Assembly (NCBI GenBank): GCA_963693315.1
Contig: OY856188.1
Location: 145,168,945 to 145,232,944 of the forward strand
Reading direction: 5' to 3'
Length of the DNA stretch: 64,000 bases
Origin: Diogma glabrata
Taxonomy: Eukaryota > Arthropoda > Insecta > Diptera > Cylindrotomidae
Made by a program: the position numbers and the translations under genes. A model generated the notes under the pieces. That model made no database searches. It saw only the letters and a program-made list of their open reading frames with translations, and was not told where the DNA came from. Position 1 is the stretch's first letter. Every line of letters starts with the position of its first letter. Shown here in pieces: positions 12,501 to 24,500 of the stretch.

Positions 12501-15500
12501 GAATAATCGGTGGTACTTGAGCCTGGGTACTAATAGTGAAAGAATTTGAACCTAGTGGAATAGTAAATACAGATTTTACGATTCCGACTCTCATTGATTC
12601 AAATTGTGGAAAGCGGTGAAATTTATGGTACATAAATTGGAGACCATAGAATTTATTGTAATTAAAATCGGAAGTTGCTGTAACTGGTTGATAAATAAAG
12701 TTTGAGATTTTGTTAACTAAAGATCAGTCTTTTTACTGTCGTATTTGCTCAATAATCTAAAAGAACCAACGAAGAGTCGTTATACAGTGGTGTCAGAAGT
12801 GGGATTATTGAAACAATGGTCAAGACAGTAAATATTAGTGATCTCAGCCAGACCCAGCTGAAGGATGAGTTGAAGAAAAGGTATGCTCCAATCCATGGAA
12901 CGAAGGCAGAACTTGCATTCCGGCTGCGTAAAGTCTTAGAAGAAGCAGGCCAAAACACAGAGGTCATAGAAGTAGAGCCGGAGGAAGATCCGGTCCAGAA
13001 TGCCCCAGCAATTGATCCGATGATGGCGTTGATGAAAGAAATGATGGCACAGCAGCAACAACAACTTGCTGATATGATGGCCCGACAAGAGAAACTGGCA
13101 ACAGAACAAAAAGCCCGACAAGAGAAACAGGCAGCAGAACAAAAAGTAGAGCAACGACAACGATTTGCTGATATGATGGCGAAGCAAGAAAGTCTACGTG
13201 AAGTAATCGAGTCACGTATATCCAGTGCAGAGGTCAAAATCAACAACATGGAAAGGGAGCTGCGGACAGTTACCGAAGAACAAGAGAAATTACGCAAACT
13301 TTCGAGTGAATTACGCCAAGAAATAGCACAAGGGAAGTCAGGTAACAATCCATCAACTACTTCAGCTCCAGCTAGAGTAAAAACACCCGCATTTGATGGA
13401 TCTACATCGTATCAGATATTTAAGATGCAATTTGAGATAGCAGCAACTGGGGTTGAGCACCAGCAAAAAGCAAACGCGCTTATATTGGCATTGAAGGGAC
13501 CTGCTGCTGAAATTTTGCAAACACTATCAGCGACAGAGCGTGATTACAGCAAGATAATGGAGGCCTTAGAAGTAAGATATGGGGAAAGTCATATGCAAGC
13601 TCTCCATCGCATGCAGCTCAAAACACGGAAACAAGGAGTCAGCGAAACTTTGCAAGAATTAGAGGCTGACATTGTGAGACTGGTAAATCTGTCATACCCG
13701 AACTATAACGCTGAACACCGAGACGAATTGGCAGCTGATACATTTATCAATGCTCTTCGAGATGTACAAATGAGGAATCAGCTTTATCTAAGCGGAAAGA
13801 AGCTACCTGTAGAAGTCTTAGCATTGGCCCTGCAAATGGAAGCTGGAAAAAGAGCGTACGGTTCAGATAGAGTACGTCAGATGGAAGTTGCTGAAGAACC
13901 TCTAAAAGCAGCGCTTGATGAAGTGATCATGCGTGTCAAAAGTCTGGGAGATAAGCCTGAGCGAAATCAACGAAGTAGGTCTAGCAGAGTAAGATGCTGG
14001 AACTGTGGAAAGTTGGGGCACATCCGAAGAGAATGTAAATGGGAGCCGCACCCGGAAGACAGATGCAGCGTTCCGGATTCGGGAAACTAGATCGTGCCAG
14101 TTTTGAAGGGCGAAAGCTGGCTCAATTACAATGCCCTACATTGGTGGTATCACAAGTCAAAAGAGAAAATAGTAGTTTAGTCCTAGAGGCAACCGTTGGA
14201 AACAAATCGTGCATGTTGACTTTGGACACAGGTGCTTCAAGATCGATAGTGCGTCCAGATGTGGTTCATTATAGTCAGATCGATACAGCAAGACGGTTCA
14301 CCCTAAAAACAGCTACAGGTGAAACAGTTCTAGTTCATGGAGAAAGCGACCAAGAAGTTCACCTTGGAGGAAATTCATTTAGGCACCGATTTATTGTAGC
14401 AGATATAGAAGATGAGTGCATAATTGGGCTTGACTTCATGAAAGAATACAATTTTATATTAGATCTGGGGAGCCACGTACTGAGATATGGGAACACAGAA
14501 ATAGTGCTACACGCCGCCAACGACAATGCTGAGGTCCGTGTTATTAGTGACGGACCAACTGAGATCCCGGCAAAATCTGAGAAAATCATATGGACTAAGT
14601 TACTAGATAAAAGTGACCAAAATTCACCCGTGATGATTGAGCCAGCTAAAAACGACTTTGGGGGAAACATTATGATTGGCCGAACGCTAGTAGCAGCAAA
14701 AGAGGGGGTAGTTCCAGTGCAACCAATTAACTTCTCAAATAAACAAGTGACTATCAATCATGGAGAAGAAATTGCCAGATGCAGCACCATAAAAGAGATA
14801 ATCAGCTGTCAAGAAGAGCAAAAGGTTTTCATGCAGAGAAACAACCCCGCATTAGTGGCAATACTTCAAGATCTTAGTAAAAGAATGAATCCAGCCGAAT
14901 TCAAAGAAATCAAGAGAGTATTAACGAAGATGAGCAGCGTTTTCTCTACTGGAGATGAAGATGTTGGAAGAACAAACATCGTGCGACATAGGATCAACAC
15001 TGGAAACGCTCATCCTATCAGACAGCCTCCTAGAAGACTACCACTAGCTAAACACGAGGAAGTGCAAGGAATGCTGGACAAAATGAAAAGTGATGGAGTC
15101 ATCAGGCCATCTAAGAGTCCATGGAGCTCACCAGTGGTGCTAGTTAGAAAAAAAGATGGGTCAGCTCGTTTTTGTGTAGACTATCGAAAGCTGAATGAGG
15201 TAACCATTAAGGACAGCTATCCACTGCCACGAATTGATGACACACTGGATACACTATCAGGGGCCAAATGGTACAGCACATTAGATCTGAAGAGTGGCTA
15301 CTGGCAAGTTGAAATGCATCCAGAAGATCGACGAAATACAGCATTTTCTACTGGAAATGGGTTGTGGGAGTTCAATGTGATGCCGTTTGGTCTATGCAAT
15401 GCCCCAGCAACATTTGAACGTCTAATGGAATGCGTGTTGCATGGTTTAACCTGGAAGGCCTGCCTAGTTTATCTTGATGACATCATTATAATGGGTCGCA

Positions 15501-18500
15501 ACTTCGAAAAGCATCTAATGAACCTCGAAGAAGTACTCAGAAGAATAAGTAATGCCAACATGAAGTTGAATCCGGTAAAGTGCAATCTCTTCCACAAAGA
15601 AGTGAAGTACCTTGGACACATCATTACAGAACATGGAGTCAGAACCGATCCCGAGAAGATTGATGCTGTGAAAAATTGGCCAGTACCGAAGAATGTTCAT
15701 GAGTTACGCAGTTTCCTTGGCTTATGCACCTATTATCGAAGATTCGTGGAGAATTTTGCAAATATCGCCAAGAGTCTACATAAATTGACAGAAGCAAATA
15801 CCAAGTTTCTGTGGACAACCGAATGTAATGAGGCCTTCTGCAGTTTAAAAGAAAAACTATGCAACACCCCTATACTAGCCTATCCAGAATCCGGAAAGAT
15901 GTTCATTCTGGACACAGACGCAAGCAATGTAGGAACTGGAGCTGTTTTGTCACAGAAAATTGGAGACGATGAGAAAGTGGTGGCATACTTCAGTAAAGTT
16001 CTGTCAAAGCCGGAGCGGAATTACTGTGTCACGAGGAAGGAGCTGTTAGCTATCATCAAGGCTGTGAAACATTTCCACAAGTATTTGTGTGGACAACCAT
16101 TCCTGATTCGCACGGACCATGCTGCTCTAAAATGGTTATTACAATTCAAATTTCCTGAAGGACAAGCAGCAAGATGGATAGAGATCCTGCAGAACTACAA
16201 CTTCAAAGTTGAACACCGCAAGAGAAGGATCCATGGTAACGCTGATGCCTTGTCTAGAAGACCCTGTATAGAGGAGTGCAAGTCATGTAGCAGAACTGAG
16301 GGAAATGAGGCAATGAAAGTGAATCAAATCAAGTTCCAAACTCCTGAAGATTGGTGTACCGAGGCAATTAAAAGAGAGCAGCTAGAAGATCCAGCTATGG
16401 CTCCAATATTGAAATGGAAAACTGAGGGAAGGCGACCGGAGTGGAAAGAGGTAGCACCTTTAAGTACGGAGGTGAAATGCTACTGGGCGCAATGGGACTC
16501 ACTATTGATGGATAACGGGATACTAAAACGAAAATGGGAGTCCGCTGATGGAAAGAAAGTGTTAGAGCAACTGGTGTTGCCATCAAGTCGAGTAGAAGAG
16601 GTACTGGGAAAGCTGCATGGAAGTATTTCTGGAGGACACCTGGGAGTCAATAAAACCCTGGCTAAAGTAAGGGAGAGGTTTTATTGGGTAAGGTATCGAA
16701 CCGACGTAGAGCAATGGTGTCGGCGATGTGATACTTGTGCGGCGAGCAAAGGACCAAAAACTAGAACTCGAGGAGAGATGCAGCAGTACAATTTGGGTGC
16801 CCCAATGGAGAGAATTGCTATAGACATCGCGGGGCCATTTCCGGAAACGACAAAAGGTAACAAATACATCATGGTGGTCATTGATTACTTTACAAAATGG
16901 CCGGAAGCTTATGCAATACCGAACCAGGAAGCAGTTACGGTCGCGGAAACATTAGTCAATGAATGGGTTTGCAGATATGGAACACCGCTCGAGTTGCATA
17001 CCGACCAGGGAAGGAATTTCGAATCTCAACTGATGGAAGAGCTGTGCAGAACACTCGACATTAGAAAAACACGAACTACACCTATGAACCCGCAGTCGGA
17101 TGGCATGGTAGAACGATTCAACCGAACCATGGAAGAACATTTGTCAACGGTAGTAGAAGCCAACCAAAGAAATTGGGACAAGGATCTTCCGTTATTCTTG
17201 ATGGCCTATCGTAGCGCAGTGCACGATACGACAAGTGAAACGCCAGCGAATATCATGTTCGGAAGAGAACTACATCTTCCTAGTGACATCGAGTTTGGCA
17301 TCCCTGGAGGTCTGGTATCCACGAAAACAGATTATGTGGGACAACTAAGGGAGAAGATGAATAAAATCCATCAGCAGGTTCGAGACCACATTAAGATTGC
17401 CAGTGACAAAATGAAAACCAGGTACGACATAAATGCAAATAGTGGCGGTTTTCAAGAAGGAGAATTGGTATGGCTATACAACCCCAGAAGAACTAAGGGA
17501 AGATCACCCAAGCTGCAGCCGGATTGGGAAGGCCCATATAAAATAATCAAACGAATTAATGATGTTATCTACTGCATACAAAAGGGACCCCGTACCAAGA
17601 TGAAAGTGATACATCTGCAAAGGTTGGCACCGTACCAAGGTAACAGCACCAATGCGATAGCTGATATTGTTCGGGACGAACAAAACTAAATGGAGGGCAG
17701 TGTAATAAACTTCGTCCAGAATGGGTTAATTTAATTTAATCATAAATAACCAATACGTTCCGCCTAAATGTTTTCTACATTCTATGGCAAATCAAAAGTT
17801 AACTCCCTTTAACAAATACATTTTGCATAAATTAAATTTGAGTTCGCTAATACAAATGCAAGTATGAATGAAAACAGGTGTGGCCTATTCAAGATGTACG
17901 TACTACGTAGTATTGATTTCTAGTGGATTATAGAAGTTTCGATTTATTTATTTTTCGATATAAATAAGCGAACAAAAATATCAGATAGTCAGTTTTTATT
18001 TTGCAATTAAAAGTGTTTTACAAATATTCGAAAGTATAAGGAATAATCGGTGGTACTTGAGCCTGGGTACTAATAGTGAAAGAATTTGAACCTAGTGGAA
18101 TAGTAAATACAGATTTTACGATTTCGACTCTCATTGATTCAAATTGTGGAAAGCGGTGAAATTTATGGTACATAAATTGGAGACCATAGAATTTATTGTA
18201 ATTAAAATCGGAAGTTGCTGTAACTGGTTGATAAATAAAGTTTGAGATTTTGTTAACTAAAGATCAGTCTTTTTACTGTCGTATTTGCTCAATAATCTAA
18301 AAGAACCAAAGAAGAGTCGTTACAGTATCTTCTGTACAGTCATCAAAATATTTTTCTGTTATCATGGATTGCACTCCTGATGTAAGTCATAAGGAACAGC
18401 TTTCAAGTCTTTTGAGATGCGTTAAAATTAATCAGGAAGAAGTACAAATTGAAGAATTTTTTTGTGTTTTTTTCACATAACTGGTAGCACAGGTTCAGGT

Positions 18501-21500
18501 TTAGCTGAATTTTTTTAAAATTTATTAGCTGAGTATAATTTGGATCTAATGAATTGTTGCGGGCAATCGTATGATAATGGTGCTAACATGCGAGGGCAAT
18601 ACAAAGGGGTTCAAGCTTTAATCAAAGAAAAAAATCCCAGACCTCTTTACGTACCATATGCTAACCACACATTTAATCTAATGGTATGTGATGCTGCGAA
18701 ATCAGTATCAATTGCAATTAACTTTTTTGGTACTGTTCAACGAATTTTTACATTTTTTGCTGCTGCGTTCGATGGGACATACAACAAAGTGTTTGTAAAA
18801 TGACTGTTGAATCATTATCAGATAGTATAAATAGTATAAAAGTTGTAAAAGATAATTTGGTTCAAATTATAGAAGCTTTATACAAAGTTGCAGATTCAAG
18901 TTCAATTGGAGTTGCTGTTTCTGAAGCTAACGGTCTTGCGAATGAGATATGCTCATATCAGTTTATACTTTCACTTACAATTTGGCATGATATATTGTAT
19001 GAAATTAACAAAGTAAGTAAAGTTATGCAGAATCCCTCGGCAGATATTTCTATTATGATAAAATTTGTGGAAACTACCATCAAATTTCTAGAATCATTCA
19101 GAAGTGATGAATCATTTGAAGCGATTATTAAAAAATCTGAAGAAATAGCTATAAAATTAGGTACTGAGCCAGTATTCCCTCAAGTGCGGCTTAGCCGAAA
19201 ACGACGTTTTTTGAATATGAAGGAACTGATTACACCTATAAATGGAAAGTGTAAATATAAAGTAGATTTTTTTAATGCAATAATTGATGTTGCATTAGTA
19301 AGCTTAAATGAAAGATTCAAAATGCTTGATTCATACAACAAAATATTTGGTTTTTTAACCCGTACCGAAAAAAATGCGAAGTTTAGATGCAAATGAATTG
19401 TTGAATGATTGTAAAAATTTAGAAATATCACTGAGAAATCCTAGTACAGAAGAATCGGACGTGAACCATGAAGAGTTATACTCGGAAATAAATACATTTT
19501 TAAGAATGGAAGCTTCGGCGGAATCGAAAGATGCACTGGAAATTTTGAAGTATATTACGGCAAATTCTTTAATCGAAATTTTTCCAAATTTATTTATTGC
19601 CCTACGAATTTTACTAACTTCCCCTATTTCAGTGGCAAGCGCAGAGAGGTCATTTTCCAAATTAAAACTCATAAAAAACTATTTACGTTCCACTATGGGT
19701 CAAGACCGCTTATCTGCATTAGCTTTAATTTCCATTGAAAATAAAATAAGTCGGTTCTGGACTGTTCTGATTTAATTGATGAGTTTGCGTCTTTAAAAGT
19801 CCGAAAGGTTAAGTTTTAAGTCAATGTAATCAATCCTCCTAAAATCTGCGAAAAAAATAAATGGTACCGCATTTTGAGTAGTCTTATTAGTGCATCTTCA
19901 TCCAAAATAAAAAAAATACTTTATGTACATTTAAAACCTATGTGCGCTTTTTGTTTCGTTACGTTCTAATAAATATCCAAAACACAATAGAACACAAGAA
20001 TTAAAAACTCAACTAAAATAATAGAAAACTTGCCTATGGCCTCGCATATGGTGAATCCGCCACTGTTCGACGATATATGTAATGCTTTCATTGTAATTAG
20101 AAGAATCAATTTCTGGATCTTTAAATAATCTTCGAGAAAATATTTTTGCAGTTTTTATAATTTCGCTTTCAGTGCAACTAGAAAAAATCTTTTTCCTCGG
20201 GTTGACTAACTGACTTTGGATTGTGAAGAAATTTCAATAACGAATTTATTGAGTTATCTCTTCCTTTAAAAAATTGAAATTGTATTTCAAATAAAAATTT
20301 AAAGCTCATTTCTGAACTGTTTTTCCGAAGAGATTTGAATAGAAATGTTAGGATTCCATCTGCAGATAATAATGAGACAGCCTGACGGTTGAAAGCTTTT
20401 ATTGATTTTGTGGAACCAATGGCACTCAACATATTTAAAGCAACTACATCATCTTATTTAGTATTCCAAAAATGATGCAAATTTAGAAGATTTAGGGTTT
20501 TTTAAACTGCTGACTTGACTGGCAAAAACCGTTAAATCATGGTTTTAATAGAATTTTGTTTAGTTTTGTAATCCAGGAGAATGGCAACTCGTTTTTCTCT
20601 CCATTTAATATTTTTATATAATTTTGCAAAATAGCATTGCGCATTGGCGAGTTTTAAATAATTTTACAATTACCCTAATTTTTGAAATCGTTCCTCGTAT
20701 TTTCATATTTTGATTCAATACTAAATTGTCAGCTAAAACTTCATTTTGTTATAGAACTGAATCGGAATCACTATTGGAAGCTTCACTTTCGCTGATTTTT
20801 TAACTGGCTTCATTTTCTTTATAAAATATTGACATTATCGTTAGGTGTTTCCCATGACTATAACATAACTGTTGGAAAGCTGGAGATATTTTGCCGTATT
20901 TCAGCATTACACTGGCTCATCGCTTGTAGTGAAAACAATATCTGGTACGTAATTTTCGTAGGCTTTTTCAGCTGGATATGAACCTTCAATTCGCATTAAT
21001 CCTAGGTTTTACGATTTCCCATTAATATAATACAAATGTACGTTCAAATATCTACGCTTGCGGAAGTTTGTCCATTCATCAATTGCTATGATAAACTTAA
21101 AATTAAAAGCCTTCATTTTGGTGATCTTAGGTTATTTTGCCATAAAATAAATAAAAATAGGTTTTTCTTTTCCCAATACATTTATAACAAATAACAATAT
21201 TATCCTAAATTCAAGGTAAAGCTGATCAGCATGTCTGTCTCTAGTTTTAGGTCCAAGTTTCTCACCTACATGAACTGCTCTGATACCGCCTGGTCTTAAT
21301 CCTGTTTTGGTATTAAATCTTTTTGTCGCTATTGCGGCCCTCACCCTCTTTTTTATTTTATTTTTAAAATATATTGCTTGCCTGCATGTTATTTTTTTTT
21401 TTTGTGACGATGGTCTGTAATATCTGCGTCGATGTTCCTTTTTCCCACCTCCTTCCACTTTCCTTCCCACCCTTAACCTCCATTCCCTCCTTCTTGTTAA

Positions 21501-24500
21501 CGTTCATGTCCTGGTAAGATATGTATTCTTTTTTGACATCTGCTGAACTGAATTCCTATAACTAGCATTTTTCCCTCCCTCTTATATATGTTATGTAAAA
21601 TTCTTAAATTTGTAGCGGGGGTATGGAGGCCCAATCTGGTCTCTGATATGTTGCTGTTGTTGATATGTATTCTTAATGAAATTTGTTTTTTTTTTGCATA
21701 TCATATATCATATCTTATCAATATCATATTATATTTTATTTCAATTTAATTTCAATTTAATATCATATTGATATTAAAATTTAGGTTTATAATCATGTTC
21801 TTTTGTATATATATTTAGTTTATGGTCATGTTCATATTGTTTAAGTATATTTTTGCTGTATGGCTCCTACCATAATTTTTTCTGTAAAATGTCTATTTTC
21901 TGGGCAATGTATTGGGCCTCGGCCTGTTTGCCGTCAAGTGTAAAAACAAATAAATAAATTCGTATAAGGTATTACTGTTTGCATCTACATCTAGATTTAA
22001 CAATCAGAAATTGATGAAGATTGACATTAACAATGTTTGTTTAATACTCAAAATAATAATATTGAATGATTTATAGTGGTTTCTTAAATCTCGAGATTCT
22101 CGACAATTTTTCTCGAGAAATGGGAATCTCGAAAATGAGGAAATATTATTTCTCGAGAAAATTACAATTCTTTCTCGAGAATCTCGAGACCGGATTTCTC
22201 GAGCAGAAACTCTAGTCATAACTCCGTCAGACCTACAATACCACCCCATATAATTTATAATTAAACATTATCAAACAACTTTTAAACCACAAAAACTACA
22301 AATATCTATCAATTTTTTATTCATGCAATTTACGAAAACTTGTAAATGTGTAATTAATATTGATACGATTCTACATAATCGCAAAGAAAAACAAAACTGT
22401 ATTCACAACAATTCACCTATACAATATTTCAACGAAACATATGTTATAAATACCAAGAAGGAACGAAGAAAACTAAAACATGAAGTAAAATAAATGCAAA
22501 TTAATGTCTTAGAATTTTCTCAAGGTTTTTTTGTAGCCTCGAATAATCGAGAAATTAAGCAGAATTATATATAAGGAATTCCTTTTGTAGAACGAGTTAG
22601 TTTTAAATTAGACTGCGATAATGTATATAGTTTAAGTGGAATGTGATTATGTTAAATGAAATTTAATTGTGAATGTTTTCAGTGTTATTTACGAGAAATT
22701 TTGTACGCACATTGCAATAGGAAGATTTTTATATGAAATCTACCTAAGGCAATAATATTATTAAAGGCTTACACAACAACAAAATTTGGAATGTAAAAAA
22801 AAATTGATATAATTCATATAATGTGGGAACATTGGAAAGGCTGTAGTGAGATCCACAAAATTATTTTGTGTACTCCAGTTCACCAGAAATTCACAGAAGA
22901 GGGACGGGTTTTATGATATCTGCAAACCTAAAGAATAACATTGCGTGTATTTAGAGATGTTAAAATACGGTATTTTATCTTTTTTGTATAATACAGCGTA
23001 TTATACATTGTATAATAAAAAATAAAATACCGTATATTCTGAACAAAAGTGCAATAGCCGACATACAGTGTTAGTGGTATGACAACAAAAAATTACTTCT
23101 ATCACCATTTTCAATCACAACTAATTCATTTTCTTCTAAATATCTGCCCCGACATTTGCATTTCTTATCGTTATCTTTATTTATATTTCTTAAACGAATG
23201 CTAATAAAATCTTTTTATTCATCTGATTCTGCTTGGTTTCAATATTAATCACTTTCATTCGCGTCGTGCTATTGTATTTATGTTTTTTATTTAAATTGAA
23301 GACATCGTTTTCCATCGGTAAACTGTTGAATATTTAAATTATGATTTTTCACATAAACAAGTTAACGCCTAACCTCGTTGATTTGTAAGACAAATACTTC
23401 TTGCAGTATGAGTTAGGCTGCAGATTGAAAAAGATTTTTCTGTTACAGTGAAATATGCGGAACGATGAAACATTCCGAAGAGCCATAAACTATTTGCCAC
23501 TAAGTTAAACAATCAATATAGCTGCCATCGGTTTCAGAATGTGAGTTTTGAGATTTGAGTGTTTTAGTTAATCAATTTGAAAGTATAGAAAGAGGACTAA
23601 TCAAAGATTTAAAAGTGAATGACAGTCCATGAGTTCATAGCTCATAATAAGTTCATAGCTCATAATTTTCATTTGCTGCATAAAAAAAAATCCCTATAAC
23701 GGTGAATAGTAATGATGCAGTATTCGATGTTTGAAATTTATGTTCTGTGGATATTACAACAATTTTGTTGCCATAGAAATTTGCGAATCATTAAGAATGC
23801 GTTTCTAACTGTTAGTAACAAGGGGCAATAACTCATTGATTTCTTCTGTATCGTTTATATATTCGAGAACCAGAAGTATATATTTTTGCAGTTATAAATT
23901 CTTCAAGTAATCTTAGCGAAATCTCAATAAAATGGCAGATTACTGATTTGCGCGCTACCACAATAGAAAAAAGATTTATAATAAAATACCTGGTATTTTA
24001 CTACGTTTCGGACAATACGGTATTTTACGTATAATACCGCATATTATACAATAGTATTAAACACTTTTACATCACTACGTGTATTACTATTAAAAACGAT
24101 TAAAGTAATGGCAAAAGTGGGTCAAACAGTTGTGGATAATGCTGTAGGTAAGTTCGTCATGTGTAACAGAAACATAAAGAATAACAGATTAGAACAATCC
24201 AGTATAGACAATGACATGATTATTATGAATACATGGTTCCAAAGCCTAAGCAGAACCCTGCACACCTGGATCTCCTCGATAAAAATGAAAATTTGATAAA
24301 AAGAAATCAAAAAGATTACATAGCCATTAATAAGCGCTTTGTGAATGCAGTGAAAGTGGTAAATACATACCATGATGCATACATCTAGTCTCACCAAATT
24401 CTTCTGGTAACTAAACTCAATAATATCAATAATAAAAAAACAAATCTTTCAACTTAAGACACAGAAGTATCAAGGATTTAATAAGTTACAAGAAGTTAAT

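Larger units (their letters stand above)
12161..18324 (+). mobile_element. Full-length Ty3/Gypsy LTR retrotransposon (6,164 bp)
   Basis: Two 624-bp LTRs (12161-12784, 17701-18324) flank gag and pol. The 4-bp target duplication is gtat (12157-12160, 18325-18328), and it rejoins a hAT transposase reading frame. By eye the LTRs differ at about seven positions, including the last C (taca versus tata), roughly 99% identity, so insertion is fairly recent. PBS, polypurine tract, Gag with SAP and zinc knuckle, a -1 slippery site and Pol with all domains are present. There is no env-like frame after pol; the LTR begins 12 bp past the pol stop. Orientation is opposite to SCAMP, in whose intron it lies. 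Confidence 0.95.
12089..19775 (+). pseudogene. ZMYM1/hAT transposase remnant, interrupted by Gypsy
   Basis: Left piece (12089-12160) reads LGKDVQNEIIGLISRRILKT and runs into the gtat target site; the right piece resumes at 18325 with SSVQSSKYFSVIMDCTPD in the same frame, the first catalytic-Asp region of ZMYM1-like hAT transposases. Then come QSYDNGANMRGQYKGVQ (second Asp region) and FVPxAxHxxN-like VPYANHTFNLMVCDAAK at 18540-18803, an alpha-helical part at 18800-19396, and the dimerisation domain SVASAERSFSKLKLIKNYLR at about 19630-19690. Stops and frame changes near 18480, 18800 and 19390 make it non-functional. Family call rests on these motifs. Confidence 0.8.
11968..20065 (+). mobile_element. 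ZMYM1-like hAT element, plus strand, split by Gypsy
   Basis: Terminal inverted repeats begin cagtggcggtttt at 11968 and, inverted, cagtggcggattcac at 20065. Flanking 8-mers ttcgtcga (11960-11967) and ttcgacga (20066-20073) match at 7 of 8, as expected for an aged hAT target duplication. Subterminal atggcctcgcat occurs near both ends. Without the Gypsy insert the element is about 1.9 kb, shorter than a full element of this type, so the N-terminal half of the transposase is deleted. It sits inside the outer hAT. Confidence 0.8.
11500..22215 (-). mobile_element. Outer hAT element, minus strand, holding two nested elements
   Basis: Both ends carry ctagagtttctg as inverted repeats (11500 and 22215) followed by clusters of the palindrome ttctcgagaa, a likely subterminal transposase-binding array. 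Decayed transposase pieces read on the minus strand: IIAIDEWTNFRKRRYLNVH and LGLMRIEGSYPAEKAYENY (about 21100-20930), IIKTAKIFSRRLF (about 20150-20105), then, left of the nested insert, MNIFEATGKITFNSELL and PKYAENERNFSVSGNF (11790-11640), the hAT dimerisation motif. Multiple stops make it a fossil. A clean 8-bp target duplication is not evident. The element is split by the ZMYM1-like hAT at 11968. Confidence 0.7.

Noticed and set aside
12749..13348. 199-codon antisense frame over Gypsy gag
   Set aside because: It mirrors the Gln/Lys-rich coiled-coil codons of gag, is Ser/Cys-rich with no motif, and crosses the LTR boundary. A shadow frame.
18540..19775. ZMYM1-like frames considered as a domesticated host gene
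   Set aside because: Terminal inverted repeats, target duplication, stops and frame changes show a dead hAT copy.
21132..21470. 112-codon Lys/Arg-rich antisense frame, ribosomal-protein-like at a glance
   Set aside because: No ribosomal protein motif matches; it is T-rich DNA read on the reverse strand inside a decayed hAT.
22004..22249. 81-codon Arg-rich frame at the outer hAT right end
   Set aside because: Arises from ctcgag palindromes in the subterminal array.
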